This document shows positions 16,774-25,280 of a stretch of 64,000 bases of DNA, piece by piece. The stretch covers positions 620,001 to 684,000 of the forward strand of contig NZ_CP060201.1 in NCBI RefSeq assembly GCF_013407925.2, read 5' to 3'. Position 1 is the stretch's first letter; each line of letters begins with the position of its first letter. The notes below the pieces were generated by a model. That model had not been told where the DNA came from. It was given only the letters and a program-made list of their open reading frames with translations, and made no database searches. Source of the DNA: Pseudomonas protegens. Its GTDB lineage: Bacteria > Pseudomonadota > Gammaproteobacteria > Pseudomonadales > Pseudomonadaceae. The position numbers and the translations under genes were made by a program.

Positions 16774-17286
16774 ATGGCGATCCCCCAGGACAAGGAACAA
16801 CTGCTCAAGGCCATCGACAGCCACTTCAATGCCCTGAGCCAAGCGCTGGATCAAGTGCCCCCGGAGCGGGTCGACGAACGCAGCCTGGAAGGCCACGTCA
16901 AGGGTACGCGGATCAGCGTTTCCGAGCTCCTGGCCTACCTGCTGGGCTGGAGCGAGCGAGTACTGGACTGGCTGGAAAAGGACCTGGCCGGCCTGCCCAT
17001 GGCCTTTCCAGCGGACGGCTTCAAGTGGAACCAGTTGGGCCTGCTCGCGCAAAAGTTCTACCGCGACCATGACGCCCTGGCCTACCCGCAAAAGCGCCAA
17101 CGCCTGGAGGCGGCCAAGCAACGGATCGTCAGCCTGATCCGGCAGCGTGACAATGCCGCGCTCTACCAATGCCCCTGGTACGCCAAGTGGACCCTGGGCC
17201 GGATGATCCAGCTCAACACCGCCGCGCCCTACGCCAACGCCCGCGGACGCTTGCGCCGCTGGCTCAAGCACCACAGCGCCCCATGA
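16774..17286 (+). CDS. ClbS/DfsB family four-helix-bundle protein
   Basis: 170 residues starting MAIPQDKEQLLKAID. SFNALSQALD-like helices and the segment ISVSELLAYLLGWSERVLDWL, then FKWNQLGLLAQKFY and WTLGRMIQLNTAAPYANARGRLRRW, match ClbS/DfsB. ClbS itself is a cyclopropane hydrolase giving self-protection against colibactin, but most relatives have no assigned role. ATG 16774 gives the family N-terminus. A convergent terminator follows. Confidence 0.85.
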   Translation: MAIPQDKEQLLKAIDSHFNALSQALDQVPPERVDERSLEGHVKGTRISVSELLAYLLGWSERVLDWLEKDLAGLPMAFPADGFKWNQLGLLAQKFYRDHDALAYPQKRQRLEAAKQRIVSLIRQRDNAALYQCPWYAKWTLGRMIQLNTAAPYANARGRLRRWLKHHSAP

Positions 17287-17288
17287 CG

Positions 17289-17315
17289 GCAGCGGCGCCA
17301 CCGGGGCGCCGCTGC
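17289..17315. terminator. Convergent 11-bp hairpin
   Basis: GCAGCGGCGCC (17289-17299) and GGCGCCGCTGC (17305-17315) form a perfect stem with a 5-nt loop between the convergent stops at 17286 and 17325. Confidence 0.65.
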
Positions 17316-17324
17316 ACAGGGGGT

Positions 17325-18257
17325 TTACAGGTGCTTGCCAAAGAACGGCAGCAGTTGCTCCATGGCCAGCGCCACCGCTTCAGCGCGGTCGTACAGGTCA
17401 TAGTGAGAAAAGCCCTGGGCCACCACCAGGTGCTTGTCCTTGGACGCGGCGCGGCCGTGGATTTCCAGGCCATCGCGGTAGGCCCCGAAGCCGCCGGGCT
17501 TGTCGCCGATCACCACCATCAGCGGCTGGGTCAGCAGCACTTCGGCCTGCAAGAAGGCGTCCCAGCCGAAGGCCGCGCCGTTGAAGGACAACAGGCCGCT
17601 GGTGGCGCCATTGGGTTGCTGGCCACGGGCGGTCTTGTAGTAGTCGGTGGCTTCCAGCACGTCGATATCGCTGATGCCGCTCTGCTGCGCTTCGGCCCTC
17701 GAGGCCGGCAGGTAGTTGATCACCTGCCTGGCCGCGCCTTGCGCCTCGGCGGTGCGCTGGCGGGCGATGGCCTGCAGGGCACTGACGGGATCGAATTGAC
17801 TGAAGCCTTCGCGGATCAGCCGGCCGAAGTTGACCCCGGTGATCGAGGCCAGGGCCTTGATCCGGTAGTCGGTCATCGCCGCATGGATGGTGTAGCCACC
17901 GCCGCCGCAGACACCGATCGCGCCGATGCGCTCAGGGTCGACATAAGGCAGGGTCACCAGGTAGTCGATGGCGAAGCGGATATCCGACACGCGGATCGCC
18001 GGGTCTTCGATGAACCGCGGCTGACCGCCGCTGGCGCCCTGGAAACTGGCATCGAAGGCAATGACCACGAACCCGGCCCGGGCCAGCCCGGCGGCGTAGA
18101 TATTGCCGGAGGTCTGCTCCTTGCAACTGCCGATCGGGTGGCTACTGACAAGCGCCGGGTAGCGGCGGCCCGGATCGAAGTCCGCCGGCAGGTAAAGGTC
18201 CGCGGCGTTGTCCCAGCCGAGGTTGCGGAAGCTGACGTGCTCGATGCTGTTGCTCAT
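17325..18257 (-). CDS. Alpha/beta hydrolase, YcjY/dienelactone hydrolase-like
   Basis: 310 residues with the alpha/beta hydrolase core: strand and oxyanion region LVSSHPIGSCKEQ, nucleophile elbow GAIGVCGGGGYT (a cysteine at the nucleophile position, as in dienelactone hydrolases), acid region MVVIGDKPGG and catalytic His in GFSHYDLYD. The substrate is unknown. A good ribosome site (AAGGAGC) precedes ATG 18257. The upstream AraC regulator and tandem AraC-type sites over its promoter suggest inducible expression. Confidence 0.88.
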   Translation of the reverse strand: MSNSIEHVSFRNLGWDNAADLYLPADFDPGRRYPALVSSHPIGSCKEQTSGNIYAAGLARAGFVVIAFDASFQGASGGQPRFIEDPAIRVSDIRFAIDYLVTLPYVDPERIGAIGVCGGGGYTIHAAMTDYRIKALASITGVNFGRLIREGFSQFDPVSALQAIARQRTAEAQGAARQVINYLPASRAEAQQSGISDIDVLEATDYYKTARGQQPNGATSGLLSFNGAAFGWDAFLQAEVLLTQPLMVVIGDKPGGFGAYRDGLEIHGRAASKDKHLVVAQGFSHYDLYDRAEAVALAMEQLLPFFGKHL

Positions 18258-18434
18258 GAAGATGCTCCTTGAGCCGCCCTGGGCAGGCTCGTCTGGATCG
18301 ATAGGCGGACCGCTGCGGCACAGGTGGGCAGATGCGGTACTGACAGGCAAGACGGCGGGCGGCCGTCGCAATCGGGCGTAACAGAGGTGGCCCGGGGCAG
18401 CGCAGGCCCTGAGGCTGCTGCGTCGCTGGGGGCC

Positions 18435-18492
18435 AGTATAAAAATGGCACGCGGCGAAACCTTGCCTATTCCAACGACAAGCTTGCCTGTTC
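18435..18492 (-). promoter_or_regulatory. Promoter with tandem AraC-type direct repeats
   Basis: CTTGCCTATTC (18461-18471) and CTTGCCTGTTC (18482-18492) repeat exactly 21 bp apart, two helical turns, as expected for AraC/XylS binding. On the minus strand a -10-like TATACT (18440-18435) lies just downstream, so the proximal repeat would cover a weak -35. A related TTTGCCTATTTT occurs at 18629-18640. The rest of the 18258-18673 gap holds no gene. Confidence 0.5.
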
Positions 18493-18673
18493 TGCGCTTT
18501 TTGCTGATTCGCCCGAGCCATCCTCGGCCATGCCAGGACAGCAGGCCCAGCCTGGCCTCGGCCGCGTCACCGGCGTGCACGAAGGCACACCGATGCCCGG
18601 CAACCCGCGGTTCTGCGGCTTGCGCCGGTTTGCCTATTTTGTCGAGCCCGGTCCTGGGTTCCGGCGCGCGGGC

Positions 18674-19567
18674 TCAACCGGCCTCGCGCATCCGGCGGAT
18701 ATCCCGCTGTGGCGGTGCGCCGAACACCCGGCGGTACTCCCGACTGAACTGCGAGGCGCTTTCGTAGCCCACCAGCCCGGCGGCACGACCGGCATCGAGG
18801 TTCTGGTTGAGCATCAGTTGCCGGGCTTGCTGCAGGCGCAACTGCTTGTGGAACTGCAGCGGACTGACGCCGATGATCGCGCGAAAATGCTGGCGGAACG
18901 TCGATGCACTCATATGGGCCCGTTGCGCCAGATCGTCGATGCGCAGCGGCTGGGTGAAGTTCTGCTTGAGCCAGGCCACGGTCCTGAAAATCTGCTGGCT
19001 TGGCGAGCCGACCGCCAGCAGCTGTTGCAGGGCCCGGCCGTGAGGCCCGGCCAGCAGGCGCACGATGATCTCCTGCTGAATCAGCGGCGCCAGTTGCGCA
19101 ATCAGTACCGGCTCGTCCAGCAATCCCAGCAGCCGCTCCAGGGCATTGAGCAGTCCCGCATCCAGCTCATCCACCACCACGGAGCGATGACCGCTGGCCT
19201 GGGACGGGAGCGGCGGCGGCATCTGCGCGGCGGTCTGCAGGATCTGCTGCATGTCCAGGGTCAGCATCATGCCCAGAAAGGGTTCCGCCACCGAGGCCCT
19301 GGACACCCGCGCCACCACCGGCTGATCGATGCTGGTCAGCATGCCCTGCCCGGCCTGGTAGTCGATCACCGCATCATGCAGCAGCACCTGCTTGCCGCCC
19401 TGGGCAATCACCCCCAGGCCCAGGCTGTAGATGCAGGGAATGGCCGAGGTCGGCGTGGCGCGCCGATGCAGGGTCAGGTTGGGCACGGCACTGGGAAAGT
19501 CGCCGGAACCCGGGGTGTGCCGGGCGATCAGGCGGGCGAGCGTGGTGGCGTTCTGCGGTTGGGTCAT
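18674..19567 (-). CDS. AraC family transcriptional regulator
   Basis: 297 residues. The N-terminal half (about 20-170) matches the AraC_N effector-binding domain (IPCIYSLGLGVIAQGGKQVLL, LTSIDQPVVARVSRAS). The C-terminal half has two helix-turn-helix motifs: LRIDDLAQRAHMSASTFRQHFRAIIGVSPLQFHKQLRLQQAR, written here only to locate it at about residues 212-255, and AGRAAGLVGYESASQFSREY near 265-285. It is upstream of, and co-directional with, the alpha/beta hydrolase gene, its likely target. Confidence 0.92.
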   Translation of the reverse strand: MTQPQNATTLARLIARHTPGSGDFPSAVPNLTLHRRATPTSAIPCIYSLGLGVIAQGGKQVLLHDAVIDYQAGQGMLTSIDQPVVARVSRASVAEPFLGMMLTLDMQQILQTAAQMPPPLPSQASGHRSVVVDELDAGLLNALERLLGLLDEPVLIAQLAPLIQQEIIVRLLAGPHGRALQQLLAVGSPSQQIFRTVAWLKQNFTQPLRIDDLAQRAHMSASTFRQHFRAIIGVSPLQFHKQLRLQQARQLMLNQNLDAGRAAGLVGYESASQFSREYRRVFGAPPQRDIRRMREAG

Positions 19568-19848
19568 GGTGCGGACTATCGGAATGGACGAACGTACAGG
19601 CGGCCACTGTGCGCCGATTGCCCGCGCAGATCGAGTGTTTCTTCAAGGCCGCCGAAGGCGCCTGGCCCGACTCGGGGCCGGCAACCACTGGCAAAGGCCT
19701 GCAATCGGCTGGCAATCGCTTGCCCATGGCGGCCAGCCCCTGCCCCGCGCCGCGCCAGGCATCGCGGCCGCAGCCGTGCTGCCTGGGGCCGCGGGCACCT
19801 GGCCCGGGTCTTGCTCAGCTGGCCTCAGACCAACCAGGGAGTCGTCAC

Positions 19849-20280
19849 ATGACAGGAAGCATCTCAAATACCACGTCGCTGTTTGCCACGGGCCTCAAAG
19901 GAATCACCCGGGCACTGGAAAATGGCACGCTCAAATCCATGAAGATTCAGGTCGCGAACGCAACGCCGCAAATGCAGGCCAGGCTCGACGCCAACGTTCA
20001 ACAAGCACAGGCCGCGGATGCCAAGCTGATCGCCCAATACAGAGCCAACCCCACCTGGGCGACCTTCGACGACAAGAACAACTCCGTCGCATTGCCCGAT
20101 GTGCAGTCCCTCACCAAGGACGACGCCACCCATGTACTCAAGGGCCTGCAATACCTGCAGGACATCGGGCGCCTGGACGGCAGAACCATCACCGCCAAGA
20201 ACGGCAGCCAATCGACGGCCAGCGCTGCGCTCTATCAGGATTGGCTGCTGGCCCGGATCGGCGTCGACGCCCGTGCCTGA
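19849..20280 (+). CDS. Hypothetical protein
   Basis: 143 residues from ATG 19849 with an AGGGAG ribosome site. The sequence (MTGSISNTTSLFATGLKGITRALENG) has no signal peptide and is predicted helical with Q- and A-rich stretches (QMQARLDANVQQAQAADAKL). A lysine- and serine-rich C-terminal third follows. The family is not recognised; it does not overlap neighbours and is closed by a strong convergent hairpin. Confidence 0.65.
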   Translation: MTGSISNTTSLFATGLKGITRALENGTLKSMKIQVANATPQMQARLDANVQQAQAADAKLIAQYRANPTWATFDDKNNSVALPDVQSLTKDDATHVLKGLQYLQDIGRLDGRTITAKNGSQSTASAALYQDWLLARIGVDARA

Positions 20281-20291
20281 GTAGCCTCGGC

Positions 20292-20334
20292 CCTGGCTGT
20301 GCGACAACGCCTGAACAGGCGTTCGCCAGCCAGG
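20292..20334. terminator. Long convergent hairpin
   Basis: CCTGGCTG (20292-20299) pairs with CAGCCAGG (20327-20334), and inside it AACGCCT pairs with AGGCGTT, giving an extended interrupted stem between the convergent stops at 20280 and 20349. Confidence 0.6.
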
Positions 20335-20348
20335 CCCCCGGCGCCCGG

Positions 20349-20774
20349 TCAGCTCAGGCGTTTGTGCAGGAAAAAGCGCTGGTGCTGCGGCGGAAAATCA
20401 TCCAGCCGACCGAACTCGCTGAAGCCATGCCGCTGATAGAACTCCGGCGCCTGAAAATCGAAGGTATCGAGCCAGATGCCGACACAGCCTTTTTCCCTTG
20501 CCGTGTCCTCGGCCATCTTCAGCAGCTGCGCGCCCGTACCCTGACCCCGTGCCTGCTCAGGGATCGCCAGCAGCTCGATGAACATCCAGCGATAAAAGAT
20601 CTCGGCCTGCAGGCCGCCAATGATTTCACCGCTGTGCTCATCCCTGATCACCAGGGCGATGGCTTGTGGTTTGGGGTCGCCCGCCTGGGCCAGGTTATGG
20701 GCACGCAAGGGCTTGAGAATGGCCGCACGCACCTCCTGTCCCGGGTCAACCAGCATTTCAATACGCGTTGTCAT
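20349..20774 (-). CDS. GNAT N-acetyltransferase
   Basis: 141 residues. The acetyl-CoA loop is IPEQARGQGTGAQLL (pattern RGxGxG/A), preceded by the strand MFIELLAIP and followed by VGIWLDTFDFQAPEFYQRHGFSEFG, the classic late GNAT strand-helix block. The acceptor is unknown. Transcribed alone. Confidence 0.88.
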   Translation of the reverse strand: MTTRIEMLVDPGQEVRAAILKPLRAHNLAQAGDPKPQAIALVIRDEHSGEIIGGLQAEIFYRWMFIELLAIPEQARGQGTGAQLLKMAEDTAREKGCVGIWLDTFDFQAPEFYQRHGFSEFGRLDDFPPQHQRFFLHKRLS

Positions 20775-20821
20775 TCACCGATCCCTTGGATAATTGCACC
20801 GTCATGCATGGTTGAAGGTGT

Positions 20822-20849
20822 CGCCACATCACCCCGTGGTGATGTGGCG
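20822..20849. terminator. Perfect 12-bp hairpin with tetraloop
   Basis: CGCCACATCACC (20822-20833), loop CCGT and GGTGATGTGGCG (20838-20849) form a perfect stem between the GNAT gene and the end of the secreted-protein gene. It probably terminates the latter, although no U tract is seen. Confidence 0.55.
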
Positions 20850-20895
20850 TTTCGCGAGATTACACCGCCAGAAGCCCAGCGTTGCGGGTCACAGC

Positions 20896-21750
20896 CTAGT
20901 GGCTGAGGTACTGCTGGGTCTTGCTGTCATAGACATAGGTGAGGTTGTCGGCCGCCACCAGCGGACGGACTTTTTCCGGCCCCTGGAAGGTGGTGCCGCT
21001 GACCTTGACCTGCACCTGCGGCAGCGACTCCTGGCCGGCGACGAAACTCAGCTCACCGTCGCTGCCGATGCACGGCATCACCGCACCGTCGTCGCAGGCC
21101 GCCGAATTGTCCTCACCGGTGCGCACCTGGCCGACATGGGACCAGATCCAGCCGTCGTCTTCGGGTTTCTTGTGCGGGTTGAACACGAACAGCGTGTAGC
21201 CCTTGGTGATGATGCCGTCCTCAAAGGTGGCCGTGGGCACCGCCAACAGCAGCCGCCCATCGCCAGTGCGGTGTTCCAGGGCCTGGCGCCCGGTGTCCAC
21301 TTCCTCGGGCTTTTCCCGGCCGCCAAAGAAGCCGATCTTGCGCTCGATACTGAGTATGGAATAGGCCGGCGTCTGGCCCGGGTGGGTGAGTTCGAAGGTG
21401 GCATCGGCCAGCCGCACCTGGACCTCGGGCGCGGCAAAATCCTCGCCCTGGCGGGAGGCGCTGTCCCGGGTGTGCCAGACAAACGCCGCGTAGTAATGCT
21501 TGCCGTCGAAGTCCAGCTCCTTGCCGTACCAGAACGTGGCGGTGACACCGTCCTCCAGCTCCACTTCCTCATTCGCCGCGGGAACCTCGACGTTCTGCAT
21601 CACCGCCAGCACCGCGCCGGGGGGAATCGGTGCCTCCTTGGCCTCAACCAGCGCTGGCGCCGCCAGGGTGAAGGTTGATAACAGCAGCCCTGCCAGGCCT
21701 TTGCCCAAGCAGCCTTGCATGAGCGAACCGGCCTTGATCGTGATTTTCAT
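20896..21750 (-). CDS. Secreted protein of unknown function
   Basis: 284 residues with a Sec signal peptide (hydrophobic LAGLLLSTFTLAAPALVEA, cleavage near residue 37). The mature protein is acidic and beta-strand-rich, with VELEDGVTATFWYGKELDFDGKHYYAAFVW and a cysteine pair in AACDDGAVMPCIGSDGE. No family is recognised. It is divergent from the ars operon across about 240 nt and may share that regulatory region. Confidence 0.7.
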   Translation of the reverse strand: MKITIKAGSLMQGCLGKGLAGLLLSTFTLAAPALVEAKEAPIPPGAVLAVMQNVEVPAANEEVELEDGVTATFWYGKELDFDGKHYYAAFVWHTRDSASRQGEDFAAPEVQVRLADATFELTHPGQTPAYSILSIERKIGFFGGREKPEEVDTGRQALEHRTGDGRLLLAVPTATFEDGIITKGYTLFVFNPHKKPEDDGWIWSHVGQVRTGEDNSAACDDGAVMPCIGSDGELSFVAGQESLPQVQVKVSGTTFQGPEKVRPLVAADNLTYVYDSKTQQYLSH

Positions 21751-21951
21751 CGCTTGAACGTCCCTGTGAGCCTGTAGAGAACCGCGGACCGCGTCGGCGG
21801 CGTCGTGCATGACGCGACGATCATAAAGGCAGGTTTTCGGCACCGACAAGATGCTGGCAAATGGCAAGTGCGCGCGCTCATTTCGGGTCTGGACTGCTCG
21901 ATGGCGGCAACAGCAGGCTTTGCTGCTGCCACGGCTTGCATGCAACATATG

Positions 21952-21982
21952 GATTTCCGTATATTCGATTTCCCATATATTC
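21952..21982 (+). promoter_or_regulatory. Tandem direct repeats upstream of arsR
   Basis: GATTTCCGTATATTC (21952-21966) is followed at once by GATTTCCCATATATTC (21967-21982), ending 11 nt before the arsR ATG. ArsR-type repressors autoregulate through AT-rich sites at this position, so this is a candidate operator. Confidence 0.5.
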
Positions 21983-21993
21983 AAGCCGCCACC

Positions 21994-22341
21994 ATGATGA
22001 CGCCTGCCGACGTATTCAAGAGCCTTGCCGACGAAACCCGCGCCCGCGCCACCCTGCTGATCGCGCACCAGGGCGAACTGTGCGTCTGCGAGCTGATGTG
22101 CGCCCTGGACGACAGCCAGCCGAAGATCAGCCGCCATCTGGGCCAACTGCGCAACAGCGGCCTGTTGCTGGATCGCCGCCAGGGGCAGTGGGTTTATTAC
22201 CGCCTCAATCCGGATCTGCCCGCCTGGGTGCACCAGATCCTGCAAGTGACCCTGCACGCCAACGCCGACTGGCTCCAGGACAACGCTGCCCGCCTGCAGA
22301 ACATGGATGGACGCCCGGTCCGCGCCGCTGCCTGCTGCTGA
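21994..22341 (+). CDS. arsR: ArsR family arsenic-responsive repressor
   Basis: 115 residues, winged helix. The arsenite-binding motif LCVCELMCALDD (CxCxxxC) and recognition helix SQPKISRHLGQLRNSGLLLDRRQGQWVYYRL are both complete. It represses its own operon and leaves DNA on binding As(III) or Sb(III). Two adjacent ATGs at 21994 and 21997 are possible starts. First gene of arsR-arsC-arsH. Confidence 0.93.
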   Translation: MMTPADVFKSLADETRARATLLIAHQGELCVCELMCALDDSQPKISRHLGQLRNSGLLLDRRQGQWVYYRLNPDLPAWVHQILQVTLHANADWLQDNAARLQNMDGRPVRAAACC

Positions 22342-22394
22342 ATCGGCAAACAATCGAGTCGTTGAAATCCACCCCGCAGCGCGAGGAGCACCCC

Positions 22395-22865
22395 ATGCGA
22401 GTCCTGTTCATGTGCACGGCCAATAGCTGCCGCAGCATCCTCTGTGAAGCCCTGTTCAACCACCTGGCGCCCGAGGGATTTGCGGCCCTGAGTTCGGGCA
22501 GTTTCCCCAGGGGCCAGGTGCTGCCCCGCAGCCTGGCCACCCTGGAGCGGGCTGGCATCGCCACCAGCGGCCTGTACAGCAAGGGCAACGACGCCTTCGC
22601 CGACAACCCGCCCGACATCGTGATTACCGTCTGCGACAAGGCCGCGGGCGAAGCCTGCCCGGTGTACTTCGGCCCCGCACTCAAGGCCCACTGGAATCTG
22701 GAAGATCCCTCCGACGTCCGGGGTGACGAAGCCTGCGTCGACGCCGCCTTCCGCGCCACCCTGGCGCACATCGAGCAGCGCTGCCGGGCCTTCCTGGGCC
22801 TGCCTTTCAACCACCTCAGCCGTGAGCAACTGCAGCACGAGTTGAACCGTATCGGCACACTCTGA
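22395..22865 (+). CDS. arsC: Arsenate reductase, thioredoxin-coupled LMW-phosphatase type
   Basis: 156 residues. The phosphatase loop CTANSCRS near the N-terminus (CX5R) binds arsenate, and further cysteines in VCDKAAGEACPVYFGP can relay the disulfide to thioredoxin. It reduces As(V) to As(III) in the cytoplasm. A GCGAGGAGCACCCC ribosome site precedes ATG 22395. It follows arsR after only 53 nt, with no pump gene between, and arsH follows after 12 nt. Confidence 0.93.
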   Translation: MRVLFMCTANSCRSILCEALFNHLAPEGFAALSSGSFPRGQVLPRSLATLERAGIATSGLYSKGNDAFADNPPDIVITVCDKAAGEACPVYFGPALKAHWNLEDPSDVRGDEACVDAAFRATLAHIEQRCRAFLGLPFNHLSREQLQHELNRIGTL

Positions 22866-22877
22866 GCCGGAGGCCAC

Positions 22878-23582
22878 ATGTCAGAACAGCTGTCAGAACA
22901 CCTGCCCAACCTCGACCTCTCCCTGCTCGATGGCAAGCACGCCAGGCCCGAGCACAAACCGCGCATCATGCTGCTGTACGGCTCGACCCGGGAGCGCTCG
23001 TTCAGCCGCCTGCTGGTCGAAGAAGCCGCGCGCCTGCTGCAGCACTTGGGTGCCGAAACCCGGATCTTCGATCCGTCCGGCCTGCCGCTGCCCGACGATG
23101 CTCCCGTGGAGCACCCCAAGGTTCAGCAGCTGCGGGACCTGGTGCAATGGTCCGAAGGCCAGGTCTGGTGCTCGCCGGAACGCCATGGCGCGATGTCGGC
23201 GGTGTTCAAGGCACAGATCGACTGGATCCCCCTGGAGCTCGGTGCCGTGCGCCCGACCCAGGGCAAGACCCTGGCGGTGATGCAGGTGTGCGGCGGCTCG
23301 CAGTCGTTCAACGTGGTCAATCAACTGCGGGTGCTGGGCCGCTGGATGCGCATGTTCACCATCCCCAATCAATCCTCGGTGGCGAAGGCCTACCTGGAAT
23401 TCGACGAATCGGGGCGGATGAAACCCTCGGCCTACTACGACCGGCTCGTGGACGTGATGGAGGAGCTGGTGAAGTTCACGCTCTTGCTACGAAACCAGCA
23501 GGCCTTCCTGGTGGATCGCTACTCGGAGCGCAAGGAAAGTGCCGAGCAACTGATGGCCCGGGTCAATCAGCGCTCGCTCTGA
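22878..23582 (+). CDS. arsH: ArsH organoarsenical oxidase/NADPH-FMN reductase
   Basis: 234 residues of the flavodoxin-like NADPH:FMN oxidoreductase fold. The FMN phosphate loop is [15 protein letters not shown] and [23 protein letters not shown] is the family signature. ArsH oxidises trivalent methylated arsenicals to pentavalent forms. ATG 22878 has a GCCGGAGG ribosome site. Length is normal for the family. Last gene of the ars operon. Confidence 0.93.
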   Translation: MSEQLSEHLPNLDLSLLDGKHARPEHKPRIMLLYGSTRERSFSRLLVEEAARLLQHLGAETRIFDPSGLPLPDDAPVEHPKVQQLRDLVQWSEGQVWCSPERHGAMSAVFKAQIDWIPLELGAVRPTQGKTLAVMQVCGGSQSFNVVNQLRVLGRWMRMFTIPNQSSVAKAYLEFDESGRMKPSAYYDRLVDVMEELVKFTLLLRNQQAFLVDRYSERKESAEQLMARVNQRSL

Positions 23583-23644
23583 GCGCACGGTCCGCGTGCC
23601 GCCTCGCTGCGTCTCGTAGGCTGCGGACAACGTGAAGAATCGGG

Positions 23645-24337
23645 TCAAGCCAGCAGTTCGCTGATCCAGCGCACCTGGCGTTCCAGATCCTGCACCTTGG
23701 CATCCGCCACGGTCTGCGCCCGGGCAAAGCTCGCCAGGGTGCGCTGTTTCAGGCGCAGCAGGCGCTGCCACTTGGCCAGGAATGCCGGGCTGCGAGCCTG
23801 CATCTGCAGCGGGCCGAAGTACAGTTCCCGAGCGCTGTAGCACACCGGCCCCGAGCGCTCGGCGACGATGATTTCGTAGTCGAAGCGGTTTTCCCGCAGC
23901 ACCTCCTCGGCAAGAATGCGGTAGCCGTTGTCCATCAGCCATTGGCGCAGCGGCTGCTCGCCGCCGTTGGGTTGCAGGATCAAGCGTTCCTGGCCGCTCA
24001 GGCGCGCCTGGCCGCTGTCGAGCAGGTCGCGAATGGTCTCGCCGCCCATGCCACACAGGCTGATGGCGTTGATTCGGTCCTGTGGCTCGATTGCCGCCAG
24101 GCCATCGGCCAGGCGCACGCTGACCTGCTGCTCCAGGCCGTTGTCGCGCACCGTGCGCAAGGCGGCCTGGTACGGGGTCAAGGCCACTTCACCGGCCACC
24201 GCCGCGGTAATGCTGCCGCGCAGCAGCAAGGCCACCGGCAAATAACCATGATCCGAGCCGATATCGGCCAGGCGCGCCCCGCTCGGCACATGCGCCGCCA
24301 CACGCGCCAGGCGCATGGACAATGTCTGTTGCTTCAA
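23645..24337 (-). CDS. trmK: tRNA (adenine22-N1)-methyltransferase TrmK
   Basis: About 230 residues. SAM motif I is ADIGSDHGYLPVALLLRG, preceded by RLARVAAHVPSGARL, and LCGMGGETIRDLLDSG and ILQPNGGEQPLRQWL are typical of TrmK. A helical C-terminal extension (KQRTLASFARAQTVADAKVQ) follows. It methylates N1 of A22 in tRNA. The TTG start at 24337 has AAAAGGGG six bases upstream and gives a family-like N-terminus; ATG 24316 is an alternative. Confidence 0.88.
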   Translation of the reverse strand: MKQQTLSMRLARVAAHVPSGARLADIGSDHGYLPVALLLRGSITAAVAGEVALTPYQAALRTVRDNGLEQQVSVRLADGLAAIEPQDRINAISLCGMGGETIRDLLDSGQARLSGQERLILQPNGGEQPLRQWLMDNGYRILAEEVLRENRFDYEIIVAERSGPVCYSARELYFGPLQMQARSPAFLAKWQRLLRLKQRTLASFARAQTVADAKVQDLERQVRWISELLA

Positions 24338-24585
24338 CTGCTGCCCCTTTTCACCACGAACCTCCGCCAGCCAGGGCCGGATCGGGGGGCGATTCTGGCG
24401 GGCAATGCCGGGCATTTCAAATTTATGCGACCGGAACCTGGGATGCTCTGCAGAAAAGGCCCGCTCCGGACGGGGCCGAAAGCACCGTCCTCCATGGCGG
24501 GTTTCTGAGCGGAAGCAGACCTTCGTTGCTGGCAGCGTGCACCCTGGTCAGTGATAGACTCCGCGCCCATTGGGGGGCTAAAAAA

Positions 24586-24846
24586 ATGATCTGTCCAGAA
24601 TGTGAACAAGGTGAAGTGACCAAGGTTCAAGTGCGGGCAACGCAGGAGATTCTGTACGTTTGCCAAGAGTGCGAGTCGCTGTGGCTCACGGCCGAGGTCA
24701 TGGCTACCGAGTCGTTCAACAGTTTCACTTCCTACATGGAGGAACTGGGTTTACCGCCGCTCTGGAGCTCGCTGTATGTCCTTGAGCCAGAAAAGATCAG
24801 CGGCCGTCAGGCACGAAAATACCTGCGCTCGGTCGGCTCGATCTAG
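24586..24846 (+). CDS. Small zinc-ribbon protein
   Basis: 86 residues. CPECEQGEV and YVCQECESLW form a CxxC...CxxC zinc ribbon at residues about 3-32. The C-terminal part (MATESFNSFTSYMEELGLPPLWSSLYVLE) is not recognised. It resembles small unknown proteins found near polymorphic toxin loci, but no toxin is adjacent. Confidence 0.7.
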   Translation: MICPECEQGEVTKVQVRATQEILYVCQECESLWLTAEVMATESFNSFTSYMEELGLPPLWSSLYVLEPEKISGRQARKYLRSVGSI

Positions 24847-24946
24847 GTCGATCGAAGCAAAACCGCGATAGCGCACCCAGCCCACTCACAAGCCCAGGGG
24901 CAAAAGGCTGACGGGCGCACTAAAGCAAAAAAGATGGGTACCAAAG

Positions 24947-25153
24947 ATGAATTACCAACTCTGGATGGAACCGGATGAATGCCAGACATTCTGCCTGGGC
25001 GGCCCACAGGGAAACACCGCACGCAAACTGCTTCACCCCGACGCCCAGCTTGTGTGGGAAATTGAAGCCCACAGCCACTTCGAAGCAATGACCCAGTACT
25101 ACGCGTACATGGAGTGGGGCGAATACAAGACCGACCTTGCCGGACAGGAATAA
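24947..25153 (+). CDS. Hypothetical 68-residue protein
   Basis: Acidic small protein (MNYQLWMEPDECQTFCLGGPQGN... MEWGEYKTDLAGQE), family not recognised. The N-terminal ELWxEPDGCxTFC-like pattern suggests a small conserved domain. It is about 100 nt after the zinc-ribbon gene and could be on the same transcript. A CCTCTG-CTCGC-CAGAGG hairpin lies at 25232-25248 after it. Confidence 0.55.
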   Translation: MNYQLWMEPDECQTFCLGGPQGNTARKLLHPDAQLVWEIEAHSHFEAMTQYYAYMEWGEYKTDLAGQE

Positions 25154-25280
25154 AAGTAGAGGTTGATGAATGGGAACCCCTGGAAAGTCCCCCTTATCAA
25201 GTTGCAGACCATGGGCTGCTCTCTGTAGCCACCTCTGCTCGCCAGAGGCCTGCTGCGCCTGGTAGAAGACAACGTCGCGC

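Noticed and set aside
13783..17286. A very long plus-strand open frame opposite the ValRS gene
   Set aside because: It is antisense to a clearly conserved synthetase and has the Gln/Arg/Gly-rich composition of a shadow frame in high-GC DNA; only its last 170 codons (ClbS/DfsB-type) are real.
18530..19852. A 440-codon plus-strand frame opposite the AraC gene
   Set aside because: Antisense to a complete AraC protein; no ribosome site or protein-like composition.
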